A DNA stretch of 64,000 nucleotides. Origin: Nemopilema nomurai (taxonomy: Eukaryota; Cnidaria; Scyphozoa; Rhizostomeae; Rhizostomatidae). Made by a program: the position numbers and the translations under genes. Below are positions 1 through 14,500 of the stretch, one piece after another (positions within the stretch are counted from its first letter, which is position 1; the number at the start of each line of letters is the position of its first letter). The stretch spans positions 3,632,674-3,696,673 of the forward strand of contig ML133488.1 in the NCBI GenBank assembly GCA_003864495.1, read 5' to 3'. A model generated the notes under the pieces. That model ran no database searches and had not been told where the DNA came from. It saw nothing but the letters and a program-made list of their open reading frames with translations.

Positions 1-257
1 CGAAAAAGACATGCTTTGTTTCTATATAGCACAACCAAGATGGCAACTAAAGGAATTTTTAAAAATACACAAATAGCAAACACGAAAATTTTAGATATAC
101 ATGTTGAAATAAAGAATTCAGAAAAAAATTTCGATTAGCCATCTAATACTATTCATTCGGGGGTCTGGATCTTACAATATATTGTAATAATCATAACCAT
201 AAAACACTACAAAATTACAACAGATGCTTGAATGCACAAGCGAGAACTTTCCCTCAC
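1..257. other. left-edge intron sequence of DAAM
   Basis: Starts right after the donor AAG|GTGAGG of the last visible DAAM exon. It is AT-rich. I see no further exon, repeat or RNA gene. Confidence 0.6.
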
Positions 258-3200
258 CTTTTCTTTCATAGCGTTATACTCTTCTTCGCATTCTTTTACA
301 GAGAAATTCGTCACTTTGATAAAGCTTGTCATGACCTCTACAAAACGATCATTCGGCAGTCGCTCTTTCTTTCTTTGTTGGAACTCGAGCTCCTAAAGAA
401 AGAAAATGCAGAAGGATATGATGATTTAGAAGCTGTCAACAACGTCATATTGAAAAAGACTTCAAATCCGGGGAAAGTGCAAGCTTACATTAAGATAGGG
501 TGGAGCTCAACAGATGTAAAGCAGCCTTTTTAAGGCAATCTTTGGGTAGACTCACCCTTTCCACGTCTCGTAAACCAGACTTCAACTGGTTGACTTCTTT
601 TTGAATATCAGCAATGCTAAATGGAAATGAAAGTGGCATAAATAGAGCATCCTCAATTTAGCATTTCATGTCAACACGAAAAGATGTCTAATTAGCCACC
701 GAGCAATTTTGGAAAAGGCATTCCACGTATTCAAGCAAAATTTAATCCACATGGGTTTCTGCTAAGCATATGAAATGCACACAAATAAAAGTTATTCAGT
801 GATGGTTGAGATACATTGGAGATAGGTACCTCACTCTAGCCGCCGTGTGCACGTCTGGGAGATCGTTTTCCAACTTGAATACATCACTGAACTAAAAACG
901 TAAGATTGACTTTTAGACTTTAAGCCTTTCAGTCATTAAACAGTCCGGTGAGTGTTTTCATTGTATTACTGACAAAACAATCGAAATACACCAGTATTAC
1001 ATACAGACAGTATTACTTGATGCAGTGTCATATACTTACAAATGAACCATAAAATCGGTAAACACTAGAAAAAGCTCAAATAATCCATTCACAACAAAAA
1101 TTAACAACTGCATTTATATTTGATGCATGGACCACAAATAACAATCAATTTTTTACAAAGTTTCTTGCCAATTAATAGATATAAAGAACAATAACGCTGA
1201 AGACATCTAACATCCTGTCAAAAAAACTTTTCTCAAAATTTTTTTCAAAAAAGTTTGTTACAACTTGCCTTTCGTTCCAATAAATCGAGGAGATAATGGA
1301 ACAGGGTGACCTTCCGGTCCACACTTGATTTCGTGTCGATTATTTTGTTGAGACTCGTCAACCTGAAGCCTGTAACAAAAAATTAAACATCAAACACAAA
1401 TCTTCGTTTTCAGAGGTCTCAAAATTTAGTTTCAGAAGTCACCATTTGCCTTGATTACTAATGAAATGGGCACATCGCTTTTTTGTTATCATTTCTGTCC
1501 AATTTCGATATAAACCCTTCTAAGGATTATTAAACACTATCATGATTCCCAATCAAGACCGGCATACAAATTAATTATTTGGAGTTTAACAGATAAACAA
1601 CTGATTAATGAACACAAAATAACACAAAAAGGACTGGCGGTTAAAAACTGTTTTTGAGATACATTTTCCTTTCTTTTAGGACAAGCCTAAGTAGGATGGT
1701 ATCGACGGTCTGTCAGCTTTAAGTAGTGATTATTTGCTGATTAATTCAAAATGAAAACAGCGTCGTGCAAAGAGGTTTTCCCTACCTGCAGCATTTCCTC
1801 TCTGACCCCTGTTCATGTAGTTTCCGAGAACTAAGACAATCTGAAAAAGGCTTCGCAGCTTTTTACTTCTTGAGAGCTCTTTGCAGGCCTTGGTCACAGC
1901 TGTTCCCGGAAGAGAGAAACGAAAAATGTGACAACTGATAAATATCTAAGATCGTTAAATAACGAGCGTATTCAGACGAATCCTAATTATTCAAGAATGT
2001 TAGACAAGATGAGGATAATAATAAATAACAAACAGAAAAGGTTGATGATCAAGGTTCACTGAATGACGAATGATCAAAGAGGGGAAATTTGAAAGCCACA
2101 TGTTAATCGAATAAATTCGTAGCATAAATAAGCGTTTTAGAACTTAATAAACTTTTTAGAAGCCTGCAAAGGTTGGCAATATTATTCAAAACCTTCCAGT
2201 TATAGGTATCTTCTTTTTATCAAAGTTCACCCCTATCCCAGTATGGCAATTAGACAAAGAAAATGCACCTTGAATTTGAGGTTTCAGTTCAGCCATGCGG
2301 TCCGTGAACGACTTTTTATACAGCAGTGCTTTCAGCCTTTGCTCGTAGTGCGGAATTCTTCGAAAAAAAAGATTGAAAAGAATAAGGATCAAATCTGGCG
2401 TGGCTTTCCAGAATTGAAGTAGTGTGGAATGGTGTTTCACTCGAGAGAACATGACGTCAGACGAATTAAGCTCCATCGTAAAAGTCTAGCCAAGGCGACC
2501 CAGAGAGAGCACGACGGGATACTAGAGGCAATATCAGGTCTTAAGCTACAACTTGTGGAAACCACAAGCGAAGAGTAGTGACTCTAAAGAGTAAAAGAGC
2601 AATGAATAGTAACTTAGAATAATCTTGTTAGACAATGTGGCCAGACCAGAAAAAATCACGGCGTAGGCCAATTTGTTTCAGGGTGCAAATAGGCAGGGGT
2701 GAAGCACAGGATGCTAATGTCAATGTTAAAATACGCTAGGGTATGTATACTAACTTCAGTCAGTGTTTGATAACATGACTCGCAAAATGGGTTAGTTCAC
2801 ACATCAGGTAACGCATAACGTATACAATATTAATACCCAAGATCACCCAAATTCGCAACTGGATGGCGTCGAAGACAAGCCTTTACAAAAGAAAGAATAC
2901 CTGCTCATCTCGTATAAGAATCGATCTGATCTCGCAAACAAATCAAGCTGATCGTTGTGTCCGTTTAGCAGATTCTGCTCGTCCGGTGAAGGCACGAACT
3001 TCAACATTTGCTCAAGCATGTCCTTAGAAAGCTTTTCATCCGAATCCATCGAGAGTATAGCATCGACAATCTCATCGTTGGGGAGTTTTATTCTTGACAG
3101 CAGAATTTGACAATTCTAGAAAAAATCATAAAATGTTACTATTTCAAACTTCACTGGCTTGCAAAACAAAAATATACTATATATAAATTACTATATATAA

Positions 3201-5594
3201 TATATTAATAAAACTGGGCTTTGGAGTGTCTAAACTGAGTCTAAAGATTTGTCTTAAACTGAAAAGGGGGAAATAGTGCCTACGTCTGTTAGATAAAAGC
3301 ATGTTGCTAAGTAAATTGCACTGGCTTATACATCACTTGCACAATTGAAGACAATGTCGAACGAGCACCGTTAGCAGGTATGAGACATCTTCAACCCTGT
3401 TGTTTCTTATTGGTCATATTGTGGCTTCGGCTGGCTTTCCGTCTTCAGCAATATCATTTCATTCCAATGGATAGTTAAGCAACTTACTTGAGCACGTCGG
3501 TTGTCAACAAAGGAGAGTTCCTTTGGATGCGAAACGACCTTCTTCGAAAAATCTTCTTCGTCATCGTGCTCTTTCTATAAATAATAAGATTTGGATTTCA
3601 TTAAGACTTACAAAAGCCATTGCTAAATGCCAAACGAAGGCATAGCAGAGCTGTGTAAAATAAGCAGATTATTCCTCTAAATCGAATAATGAGTAATGTT
3701 GAAAGCAAGAAGTTATCGAATAGAACATCAAAGGAAAGGCCTTTGGTAAAAGCTTTTCGCTTACGTCCACTCAATGTATGATGCGCATGCTTGGAAAACC
3801 GTAAATATTGAGTACCTCTTTTTTCTGGAAAGCTGAGAAAGTTACGTCGATCTCTCCGAAATCCAGCTCTCGAATTACCTAAATCGAAAAAAGTATTGCA
3901 AGCAAGATTATTACAAGCAAGAGTACTGGAATCCAGAATATTACAAGCAAGAATATTGCAAGCAAGAATATTAAAGGAAAGAATTTAAAAGCAAGAATAT
4001 TACAAGCAAGAATATTACAAGCAAGAATATTACCAGCAAGAATATTACCAGCAAGAATATTACAAGCAAGAATATTACAAGCAAGAATATTACAGGCAAT
4101 AATATTACAAGCAATAATATTACCAGCAATAATATTACCAGCAATAATATTACCAGCAAGAATATTACCAGCAAGAATATTACCAGCAAGAATATTACCA
4201 GCAAGAATATTACAAGCAAGAATATTGCAAGCAAGAATTTTAAAAGCAAGTTTATTATTACAAGCAAGAATATTACAAGCAATAATATTACAAGCAAGAA
4301 TATTACAAGCAAGAATATTACAAGCAATAATATTACAAGCAAGAATATTACCAGCAAGAATATTACCAGCAAGAATATTACCAGCAAGAATATTACCAGC
4401 AAGAATATTACCAGCAAGAATATTACCAGCAAGAATATTACAAGCAAGAATATTACAAGCAAGAATATTACAAGCAAGAATTTTAAAAGCAAGTTTATTA
4501 TTACAAGCAAGAATATTACAAGAAATAATATTACAAGCAAGAATATTACAAGCAAGAATATTACAAGCAAGAATATTACAAGCAAGAATATTACCAGCTA
4601 GAATATTGCAAGCAAAAATATTATGAGCATAATATTAAGAATACTACAAGCAACGAGTTGGTAATAAATTAGTTAACTTAGAATCTGCAATAACCCACCT
4701 CATTCATGAAAAGCTAGCACCGGTAGCAGAGCACAGAGGAAAAGAAAGGCTAAACTATATAAACTAAACCCTTTTCGTGGCTTTTGCCATTGAACAGATT
4801 GGAGAAAATTCAACATGGTTTGGCATTTCGAAAATTTAAACTAGAAATACTGTTACAAAAATAGCTATCATATTGATTTATTTTCACCTATTATCATCTA
4901 TAAATGTTATGTCCCTATTGTTCTACCAGTTACTCAGTGTTTACATTTGGAAGAAAATGAAGAACAGAATTAATGATACAAATAAGATGAATTCATCTGT
5001 TTCAGAAAAGGAGCAACAGAGCTTGTGAATATAAGAGGGGGAAACATTTGCTTGAACTCGTACCTCTGAATCATCCATCTCAGTCCAAACAGTTCCTTTT
5101 ATCTTTTGCTGGAGGGAAGGACATACAATAAATCAAATGTTTACCAAGTTACATGCACAGTCAATGGACCTGTATATAACACATACTGAAAACCGGCGAT
5201 TGTTCAATCAAATTGTCATCATAACTGAAGATATGCTCTTTGCGGTCGATTCGCCTCTAGCTTAGTAAACACAGAGACCCCGTTTTTTGTCGAACTCACG
5301 ACTTTATTAGTAATATAAAAAAAAATTAAACTTGAAATATAAGCATTGAGGATTCTTAAATCAGGTTGCTAAACTCTTTAGACGAAAAATATATTGAAAA
5401 ATTTCAAGTGAAATGACACTATTATTGCTTCTTGCATTCAGATATCATACAAAGTCACAAGGCTAGAACACACTGTTCTCGCTAAAAAACCCTACTCACA
5501 TCGGGTATTTTTGACCAGTTGAAAGACTTCAGAGGATTTGACGGCTTAGGGAGCTTATTTTTTCTTCTTCCAAAAAAGCCATCCCCTCCACCAC
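258..5594 (-). CDS. DAAM: DAAM exons 18-28: FH2 domain (incomplete)
   Basis: Exons 5594-5500, 5108-5064, 3878-3816, 3574-3488, 3115-2901, 2357-2269, 1899-1786, 1369-1269, 891-830, 616-556 and 392-258. FH2 hallmarks in order: [10 protein letters not shown] (lasso), [56 protein letters not shown], the [12 protein letters not shown] motif, [13 protein letters not shown] and [11 protein letters not shown], and then a final helix region ending [10 protein letters not shown] at base 258. The FH2 dimer encircles the actin barbed end. The intron after 1269 uses a GC donor (AAAG|GCAAGT) and the minus-strand sequence is otherwise GT-AG. Bases 1-257 show no further exon, so the last helices and the DAD are outside the window. 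Confidence 0.95.
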
Positions 5595-8500
5595 CTGAAA
5601 AGTAGATATAGATAGTTTCTTACGATGGTTCAATGTGAAATCCAGTAACAGTATACAATGGCTACTGGGTGACGGACAGGCTAATATTCTAGTAGCGTTG
5701 GTATCCGTGGTTTTCAGCTACTTTCAAGGGGAACTACCACCACATCAGGAAATGAAAGCGTTCCATAACATTGACTGCCACATGGATACGAAGAACTTGA
5801 ACGGTAGACTGCATGATACACATCAGATAAACAATAAAAATATAGAAACATACGTACCAATAGGAGGAGGAGGCGGGGGTGCACCCGGTGCTCCAAATAG
5901 TGGCGGAGGAGCAGGTGCTGGCGGCGGTACACTGTTAGGAATTATTGGCGGCGCGGGAATCGAGGCAGGTGGCGGCGAAGGGGGTAACGGTTGCACGATC
6001 AGTGCGCCCATGCTTTGAAGATTCGATATTTTCGCGTCGTCTGGAATCGATGAGCCGACTTGTTTCACGATCTCTTCGAGTCGAAGACGATTTACTGATT
6101 CAAGATTTAACTGAAAAAGAAAAGACCAGAGAGGGATCAATCATTAGTTCATGACTGATGTGAAACAAGATAATTAACTTGTCACTCTCTGACGATTACG
6201 TACACAAAATGAAAGAGAGGCAAATCCAAATTCAGAAAGAGACTGACCTACCAATGAAGAAGGCCTGGAGAAGAAAGAGACATGTCTAGCACGGTATAGT
6301 TGCAGTAGCAAAGAACAATCGCAGTAGCAGAATGTACCTTGTTATTTAGGTCGTTCAATTGGGCATTCAGCTCCTCGATTCTTCGATTTAACTCCTCATT
6401 CGCTTTTGATTCTTTCTCCAGTTTGTCTGCCATTTTGTCAACCGTTTGTCTTAGCTCGTTCTGCAATTGATAATGGGACTCACAATGAGCTGAAAATGCC
6501 AGATGCCGTATTCAGCATGTTATGATGAAAACGTTAGATGAAGAAAAGGGAAAAACGTCGAATTCATTGCTTTCACTGCCTCCTTTACGCTTCTGGGTGT
6601 TCTTTTTAATGAAAGAAGCCTTTAAACTGAAGCCTTTAACTGCACTCTTGTTTTAAATCGTTCTAGCTAAGATTCTGGAGCGTCAATCTTTTACTTTTCC
6701 ACAGCATGAAATCTAAGTCCAAATAGTTTCATTTGTGAATAATTTAATTCAATTTCTGTGGGTACTACGTAAGGATCTCAGGTGCTTTCCTAATTGGACA
6801 GACATAAAAACCAGAGGAAAAAGATCAAATGCTTGCACTTCGAAACAGTATTAGAATTCCGAATGGGCCAACTTACTGCTTCCTGCTCTCGTTTTGCTAA
6901 CTTTGCACCACCTTGAGATTTAAGAAAATTTGAACAACTTACATGTAATTAAAGTAAACATACTAAAAAGGTTTTTATATTAAACATTTTGTCAAAGAGC
7001 AATTGAGTTTGATAATGCAGAAATAATAAATGAGTTGCTGACCAAAAGGGGAAATATGGGAATTTTTGAAGCAGTGTTATTGTATTTTCACATAACATGA
7101 ATGGGGTATGAATTTAAGGTAAATACTATCAAGGTAGATAACAATGGAAGAATAATTAAGACAGGCATCTAAAAAACTCTCTTCAAAAAGGATCCGCAAC
7201 TGCAGAACATGCATTTGAGGTAGCGTGCATTTGAATGTTGCAGAAAATGCCAAAAGTTTTTACATTGATTGAATACTGATGAACTATAACTCACTGTCAT
7301 CTTTAAAATCATCCATGGTCATTCTAAAAATGAACAAAGTCGATTTGAGCTCATTTGAGTGTGGAAAAAATATGGACTGAAGAATTACCATTTTAACTTT
7401 TATACACCATTAGTAGCGCTTTTTGCAATATATTCAATCAGAAATAGATTCAATTTGCTTTAAAACTGTGATTATAACAAATAAATCTATTTATAATATT
7501 TATATGTATAAGAGTGTACAAATCGGATTAGCCACCAGAAATATGCATTCTTTCTCCATTTGTCGCGAAAATGAATTTTACTCTTCGTTCTGTGCGAAAG
7601 AAGAAGGACTAATTGACATATGTGAAGATGCAAACCTTTCCACGATGTACTTGACGTGCAAGTCGACTGGAGTGACGTCAGGATCTGTACCCCCGTCCTG
7701 CTGCAAGACTATTTCCTGAATTATTCGGTCCAAAACTCTCCAGTATTCCATGGCACCTTTCTTGTGATCAGCTGGAAAATGAGAGCAGAGGTTGTTCACA
7801 TACAAGACGTCGCGGGCGATCAAGTGAAACAGCAACATAGCACGTGTGATGCTAGCTCAATATATGCAAAAAAAGTGATATTGCCGAGGCAGCCTTGTCA
7901 TATTGCACTGCAAGAGTTGGCTTCTATACCTATATCCATTCACCGTTCCCGCCTTGGGTCTACAAAAATGTTGGCAGCGAGGGAGAAATGTTGAGTTTCA
8001 AACCATCAATTTGTAAATGTTTTGAGCATAAGAAAGACTAATGCCGTTGGAATAAGAAAAGATAGTTGGAATACGGGCAGGATTTTCATACCAGGCACCA
8101 TGAAATCATCTAAAAATACATCTTCGAAATACACCTACGCCAACGACATAAAGTTGGGTTACCAAAGGTAAGTTGGGAGAACATCATCCACAATCAAGAT
8201 CTATCGATAGGGAGCATTGGGAATGAGTGAGCTCAGCAAGATCTGGAAGTGTCTAGGTACGAACAAGCCAATGCGAGCAAATAAACTGATGGCGCATCGG
8301 CCTTAACCACAATTAATCAATTGCCCAGAACAACTACTTGCGCAGGCTAAACAAACTTGTTATTGGTAATTCAAATTACACCGCATTCATATGTGCTATT
8401 CAATCAAATATTCCATTCAGCAATTAGTAAACCTCTCCGTGATTGCTGGAGCCTGCGGTAAATGGGCAACAAAGATGGTGGGAGGGACTCCGTCTATTAA

Positions 8501-11500
8501 AACTAATTTGCCATTTTACTTGAATAATACTCATGATATATCATATTCCTTTACAATAGAAACGGGAGGGTTAGAAATAATCTTCATAGATGTAAACAAG
8601 GTCTATGGTAATCAAGATAGAGCAGATAAACACTAAATTAAGGATAATTTGAAAACGGGCCTAAATTGAAATACGTTCCAAACAAGATCCAGCCAAAAAT
8701 TAATAAATATCATGAACAGCTTATAAAAATGTTTCTGTGCATGTCTTAAAGGCACGAAGCATCAAAAGCTCCTCCACACGTCATGAAACGCAGAGATTTA
8801 TTTTCAAGCATTTAGTTACCTCTGAGTATTTCAAGCACATTTTTCGATGCATTTTCAACATTCGAGAGTTTGGCTGCTTTAATGAGACTTTAGAGCCGAC
8901 TTTAGAAACAGAATGACTAGAGATTCTGTGGAGCATATCCTGCTTCAGTGAAGGCTTGACTGGTTACAAAAATGTTTCTCTGTACAGAGAAGGCAATTTA
9001 ACTTGGACAGAGGAAAATTAAATACACAAAGGTAAGAATGTGGTTAGGTAGAAGAGTACATACTCGGCAACAGCAAAAGATGCTGCAGAATCGACAACAG
9101 GTGCGTGTAACAAGTGGTGTGGCCAATCTTCTGCTTGAGGACATCAAGCATGCTACTGGCACTCTTGGCATCGACCTGAGGCTGAAAGAAGATTGCGTCC
9201 ATTGTCAGATAGGAAGTACTGACTGGAAACGCCTTATTATTCAAGGGTCGTGCTGGAACTTTTTATGCTTAAACTATCCATAAATTAATATTACGCAAAA
9301 AGTGATTAAATATGACTGAAAAGTTCTTAGTTCTAAGCTACTCGTAAGGGTCATATGGAAAATATAACTATTCAGCTTGTGACCGCTAACTCAATGTGCC
9401 ATTTTCGATAGGATATTCATTACTGCAATCATATTTCTAAGTAGTGATTTCAGAACTGCGCGATCTCGATCAACTATTACTTTGCAAGGCAGACAACAAC
9501 ATGCATAATCGGCAGAGGTATACAGCCAATTGGCAAAACATACCACTCCATATCTTTTAGCGAGCTCGTTTTCATCTTCCGACCTGATCATGTCAAAGAA
9601 GTCTAAATGCCTGAAACGGAAAACCGATCCGGTTAGCTTAGGCAGTGATCAATACAGAAAGGGATAGCCTGTATTTTCACTTATGAAAGATTGAAAAAGC
9701 AACTTAGGTGTCCTTGTGACTTTATACGAATGGATGGAACTCAGTGGCATTATCGAAAAGTGGCTCTTCGGTCCCAGCATTGATGGGGCTAGCAGCTATT
9801 GCAAATCCGAGCACCTACCGAGACAATCTATGCACTTATTTTCCTTTAGCTGTATGTCAAACGCAGATTAAAAATGATTAAAAGAGAGAGGAATTGGATG
9901 CAAAATAAGCTTAGAAGAGAAACCGAATCGCAGCATCGATAAATAGCATCAAGGGTTCGGAACAAGAGTTCGATGATGCAAGGGTCATTACACTTCGTGC
10001 AAGGCATTTGATGTTTACTTTCAAAATGCAATCGCACTTTTCACGCTACCTGTCTAATGTGACGTTTTCAAGTTTGCGTAGCTTTTCCATGACGGACTGG
10101 AGGCCCAGCATCAAGAATTCAAACCTCAAATGGATTCTGAACTCTATATGATCCTGAAAGAAAGTTGTTCAACACAGATAGAGATATGAACTTGAAATAG
10201 CATGATTATACGGACAACGATTAGAAAATGGCTAGGAAGGTGTTTCTGTGGCATCATAACACTTACTTGGGCTACAAAACATATCATTTTATGAAAGGAA
10301 AACCATCACGTTCAAAAAATACATTTTAAGTACTTCACAAAACCCATTGATAGGCAAGTGGAGAAGACAATGAGGTTACTAACTGAAGCTGAATCCAGAT
10401 TGACTAATTGCGGTCGATTTCTTAGCAAGTTGTAGCCTGAGAAATCAAGCCCTGGATGTACTGTGACATTTTTACAAGCCGAGATTCAGCTGCAATGGAT
10501 ATAGAGCGAGCGAAACTGGCAACATATTGCCATAAATAGGTACCAGTCACCAAGAACAAGGTCTACAAACAGAACACACATTCTGCCTCTTTGTTGTGAG
10601 CAAAGCAAAACTGTGCTAGTGTAAGGAGAGGTGAAGGAACAACTCACCGCTCCCGCTCCGTATCTGAGTGCAGCATTGATGAAAGACATGATGGCAATCT
10701 TCAAATTAAACTCATCCTTGTATATACCGGTGCTTCGATCCAAGTCATTGATCAGTGTCTACGAAAAGCGCTTCATCATCAGAACATCAAATAAACTGTC
10801 AACATACAATGCAAACAGAAGCTACATTGCAATACTAAGACACGAGGGAGAGACAGTCTGAAAATGCTAGAAGATAACATATATTTAGCTAGTAACATAT
10901 ATCTAGTCAGTAAGCGAAAAGAGTTTATGGCAAAAATTCCAAATGCTTCTGTGAGCTCACAAAAAGACAGTCACTCTTATCATAGCTTTATCTACCAAAA
11001 CGCCTTGTTTGCGAATTCAGCTGGTACATAGACTTACGTTTCAAGTAGAGGTGTGAGGGACACCATAAACACAACCTGACGTACCTGAAACCTCGTTCGC
11101 TCTTCGGCGTATTGCTGAAAATGAGCCATTGCGTCCATGACTTTCTTGTGTCCACCCGGGACCAGACAGCAGGCTCCAAGAATCTCGAGAACTAAGTGCA
11201 AAAAGCAGCGAAAATAAAGCCTTCTTTCTCATAAAATTCAAATGTTATTGCATTATCTTCAGTTAAAAAATTTAAAAGCATAGGAATTTAAAAGGAGACT
11301 GGATTGAAAAAGAGGTTAAACTGAAAAGGGAACAGACAGAAACGTAAATACGTATCGAAATAAAACGAGGGTTGTTTTCAAAATGTGTGGATGTTTAGAC
11401 GATACTGGTTACAGTTTAGCAACCTTCTGCAATTTTATAACTTAATGTTGATAGTAAAACACTTTTTTCAAAGCTTGGTAGTCGTGATTATAAGTTGTAA

Positions 11501-14500
11501 CGTTTAAAGTTGGAAAATTAAACGAGAGCATCCACTAAGTTTCTTTTGAAGTAAAATTTGAAGTTTCTAATAAAATTGGAACATTCATTACCCGCAACTT
11601 TGGTTTTGATATTCTCTGTGATCAAGCTCTGGGCAATGATGTTTATGCATGTCGTATGAGCCAGTACTTGAGATCGACCATGCTAGAAAACGAAATAATT
11701 TACTCATTCGAAAAGCTCGTCTTCAGGACGCTTTTCGTCAACATTGGGTACTTCTATTACTGGGCGGTGATACTTCTATTTCAACCTGAGCGAAGACACT
11801 TTTATAAATCATTCTTCGCGTAACACGGCTTTTTCAGGACACCAGCAAGACGGAGCACTAGGCATTGTCCCTGACCAGTCATCGCAATTTCTCTAACCAT
11901 CAATTAGAATAAAGGTCTACAATAATCAATTACGTCGTAGCACTTGGGTTATTAAGTGTTCTTTAGTATACAAACATCATCGGGTTACTCCAATGGCATA
12001 CAGCTTAAAGGAATTACCCCGCAACCCTGACTTTAGCCACTATGAGACTAATTGGTGTAAAGGGGATACCGACATTTGCACCAAATTGAGTTTCAAAAAT
12101 GTTTCACTGGAATATCTGCGCTTTAGACTCAGGACAAGTCTCAAGGAAGCATTTTATACTGTTCTCTGCCAGTGAACCGGCGTTAAATGGTGAAGTCATA
12201 TAAAAAGGACAGAATTGGTGTAGCCACAGGGCAGCTTGATAATGGGCCAGGTATCAAAAACAAAGGAAGTATAAATGAGAGAACATGCAAGTAATCCTTT
12301 TGGGTCCAGTATCTGTTTGGATGGTCTTTGTATCTAGGTTGCCAGAGCCAGTGGAAATCTGACCCTGATGGAAAAGTCAATTCAGTGGAAACCAGCTCAA
12401 GGGTAGCACTTGACCTTTTGGTCAAACAAAATCGAAAGAGACAAAACTGTGCAGCGTGCGTGAGATAAATCACTGAGAAAAGTCTCTGCCGAAAACATAG
12501 CTCGATTGCTTGCGTTCAATGCAGTGACTGAATTCGGCCTATGGGAAGGAGTCCTTGACCCTACTTCGGTGCCAAAACTGAAGGATAGATACACGTAGCT
12601 TTCAGGGTGGATACCTGAACCTCAGCGCTAATTCCTGTGCTTTCTGCCTGATTATAGATCTGCTTTGCGTAAAGAAGACAAAGTTTCAAATGAAAAGGTG
12701 AAAAAGCCTTGGCTGGACTTCAATGTATTTATCAGTAGCTTTCATGACTAAATAGACAATGATCAGCTTATGACCAACAAAAGGGATACTTGACAGTAGG
12801 TACGCTTGCTTAGGGTTTCATATGCTTCCACACGAATTCAATTAGTAGTAGGCCACATCAGTACGTTTAAACATGCGTAGAAAGAATTCCATAGAAGCAC
12901 GTGACTTTATTCGCTCGTGTTTAGAGAATAAACACCTATTGATACTCTATAGAAAATGGTTGGAATGGAGTTATGGGAGAGATGGGCAAATATTGGCTTG
13001 CAAGCTAAACCAGACTAGAAAAACAACGAGAAAAGCAAATAACCTAGTTATGAATAGCTTACTTCATTCTGACAAAATATTATCTTCTGACAAATAAAGA
13101 GTCGCCGAAATCATCCAAATCTGGTCTGAAAGATAGGGGAGTCACTTCTTCTGTGCCTCTAGCTTTCCTCTATTAACTTTGAATGGCATGCCTTGGGTTG
13201 GTTTTATGGCAGGAAAATTGCTACTAGAATCTGAATTCCTAAAGTACACGCTTTTTTATAAGGAACTACTTTATAAGGAACCTACATGTAGAAGGCCGAA
13301 ATATTTAAAGAACTTATACTACTAAAAACAAAATCCCTAAGGAACTTTTCGATTTGAAAAATTTTGATAACTGCAAGCATCAAGAACTAAAAAGCCGGTT
13401 CCATTCATTTGCCACCAATACTCGCATAGATTGTTTGCTACTCGTGTGTCAAGTGCTTCGTTGAGTAGTTTCCGCACATGCTGTCTCGCCCCTCTCTCTA
13501 TTAAATGTTAAGGCTTATTGATGTGCAGTGAAAATTAAGGAACTTTTATAGAACTTTTGGTACTAAAATCTGACAATTTGAGGTCTACGAATAAGGAACT
13601 TTTGGAACTAGGCCTTGTGGTAGGTTTCTTATAAAAAAGCGTGTACAATGCCTTTTTGGAGGTTCTTTGGAAAGTTATTTGCAACCATTTCATACAACCT
13701 ACGATGTTGATGTACTAACAGAAAACATAGCCTAAAATATAACAGTACAAGTTATAGCCATTTCTGAGCGATGGTTCATATGATACAATAGCTTTTACAT
13801 GAAAATTTCATTGACATTAATCGCATTCTAGCGCCTGGATACTTCTGGTTAAGTATTAAACTGCTTACTAATCTTTCTCGCAGACCATCTCTCAGAACAA
13901 AGAGCTAAGATCTCTCGAAATCATATTATCGAATTAATGAAGTTAATTTCCCATGCTGTAAACAATATTATCAACCAAGCATTTTAACAGTTTTTAATGA
14001 TTTCCTACCCTGTGCAAAATATCCAATATTTATCATATGTAAATAGATCGATGTGTTTGACCTCGCCTTGGGTCAAATTTTAAGCGGGCAGATTGTGCTG
14101 AGGATCATCCGGTAAATCGAAGCGGTCGGAATCCTCCCACGGCATGTGATTAAAATATATATCCATGGATGACAGTTTTTGTGCAGGGACTACTTTGATT
14201 GTAGAGAGTCCCGAATTAGGAATCATTTTGTGAGATTACTGTGCGATTTATTTCATAAAAGCGTCATCTTTATACATATCTCCTTCTTTTGATGGGAAAA
14301 GCATCTGTCCCTCCTCGAGGATTTTTGAATGGATATTGGCAAAGCTATTTCGAGTAACTCGAGGTAAAACCCTTGGAAACAGGTTGTAAATATCGCTCAA
14401 TTAATCTTCAAGTTAAGTCCTCGGCTAAAACAGTTGAATGACAGTAAATCTTTCACAGAAAGAAATTTCAACGGTCAGCAAGTGGATCATGAGAAATGCT

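Larger units (their letters stand above)
393..11591. other. short DAAM introns between 0.39 and 11.6 kb
   Basis: Introns between the 3' exons are mostly 100-550 nt (for example 892-1268, 1370-1785, 1900-2268, 2358-2900, 3116-3487, 5109-5499, 6461-6876, 6912-7294, 9182-9543, 9611-10049, 10154-10647, 10759-11084, 11192-11591). They are AT-rich with standard GT-AG ends, except the GC donor at 1268. I see no genes or elements in them. The 1.3-kb intron 7772-9063 also shows nothing I can name. The exceptional intron 3879-5063 is listed separately. Confidence 0.6.

Noticed and set aside
3971..4585. 204-codon minus-strand frame of LLVIF repeats (and the 133-codon plus-strand ILQAR frame)
   Set aside because: Products of a 15-bp minisatellite whose unit length is a multiple of three; located in a DAAM intron with no independent coding signal.
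3896..4660. CRISPR-like repeat array
   Set aside because: Units are contiguous 15-mers without unique spacers, inside an animal intron.
5635..6018. plus-strand Gly-rich frame
   Set aside because: Antisense shadow of the DAAM FH1 proline-rich exon.
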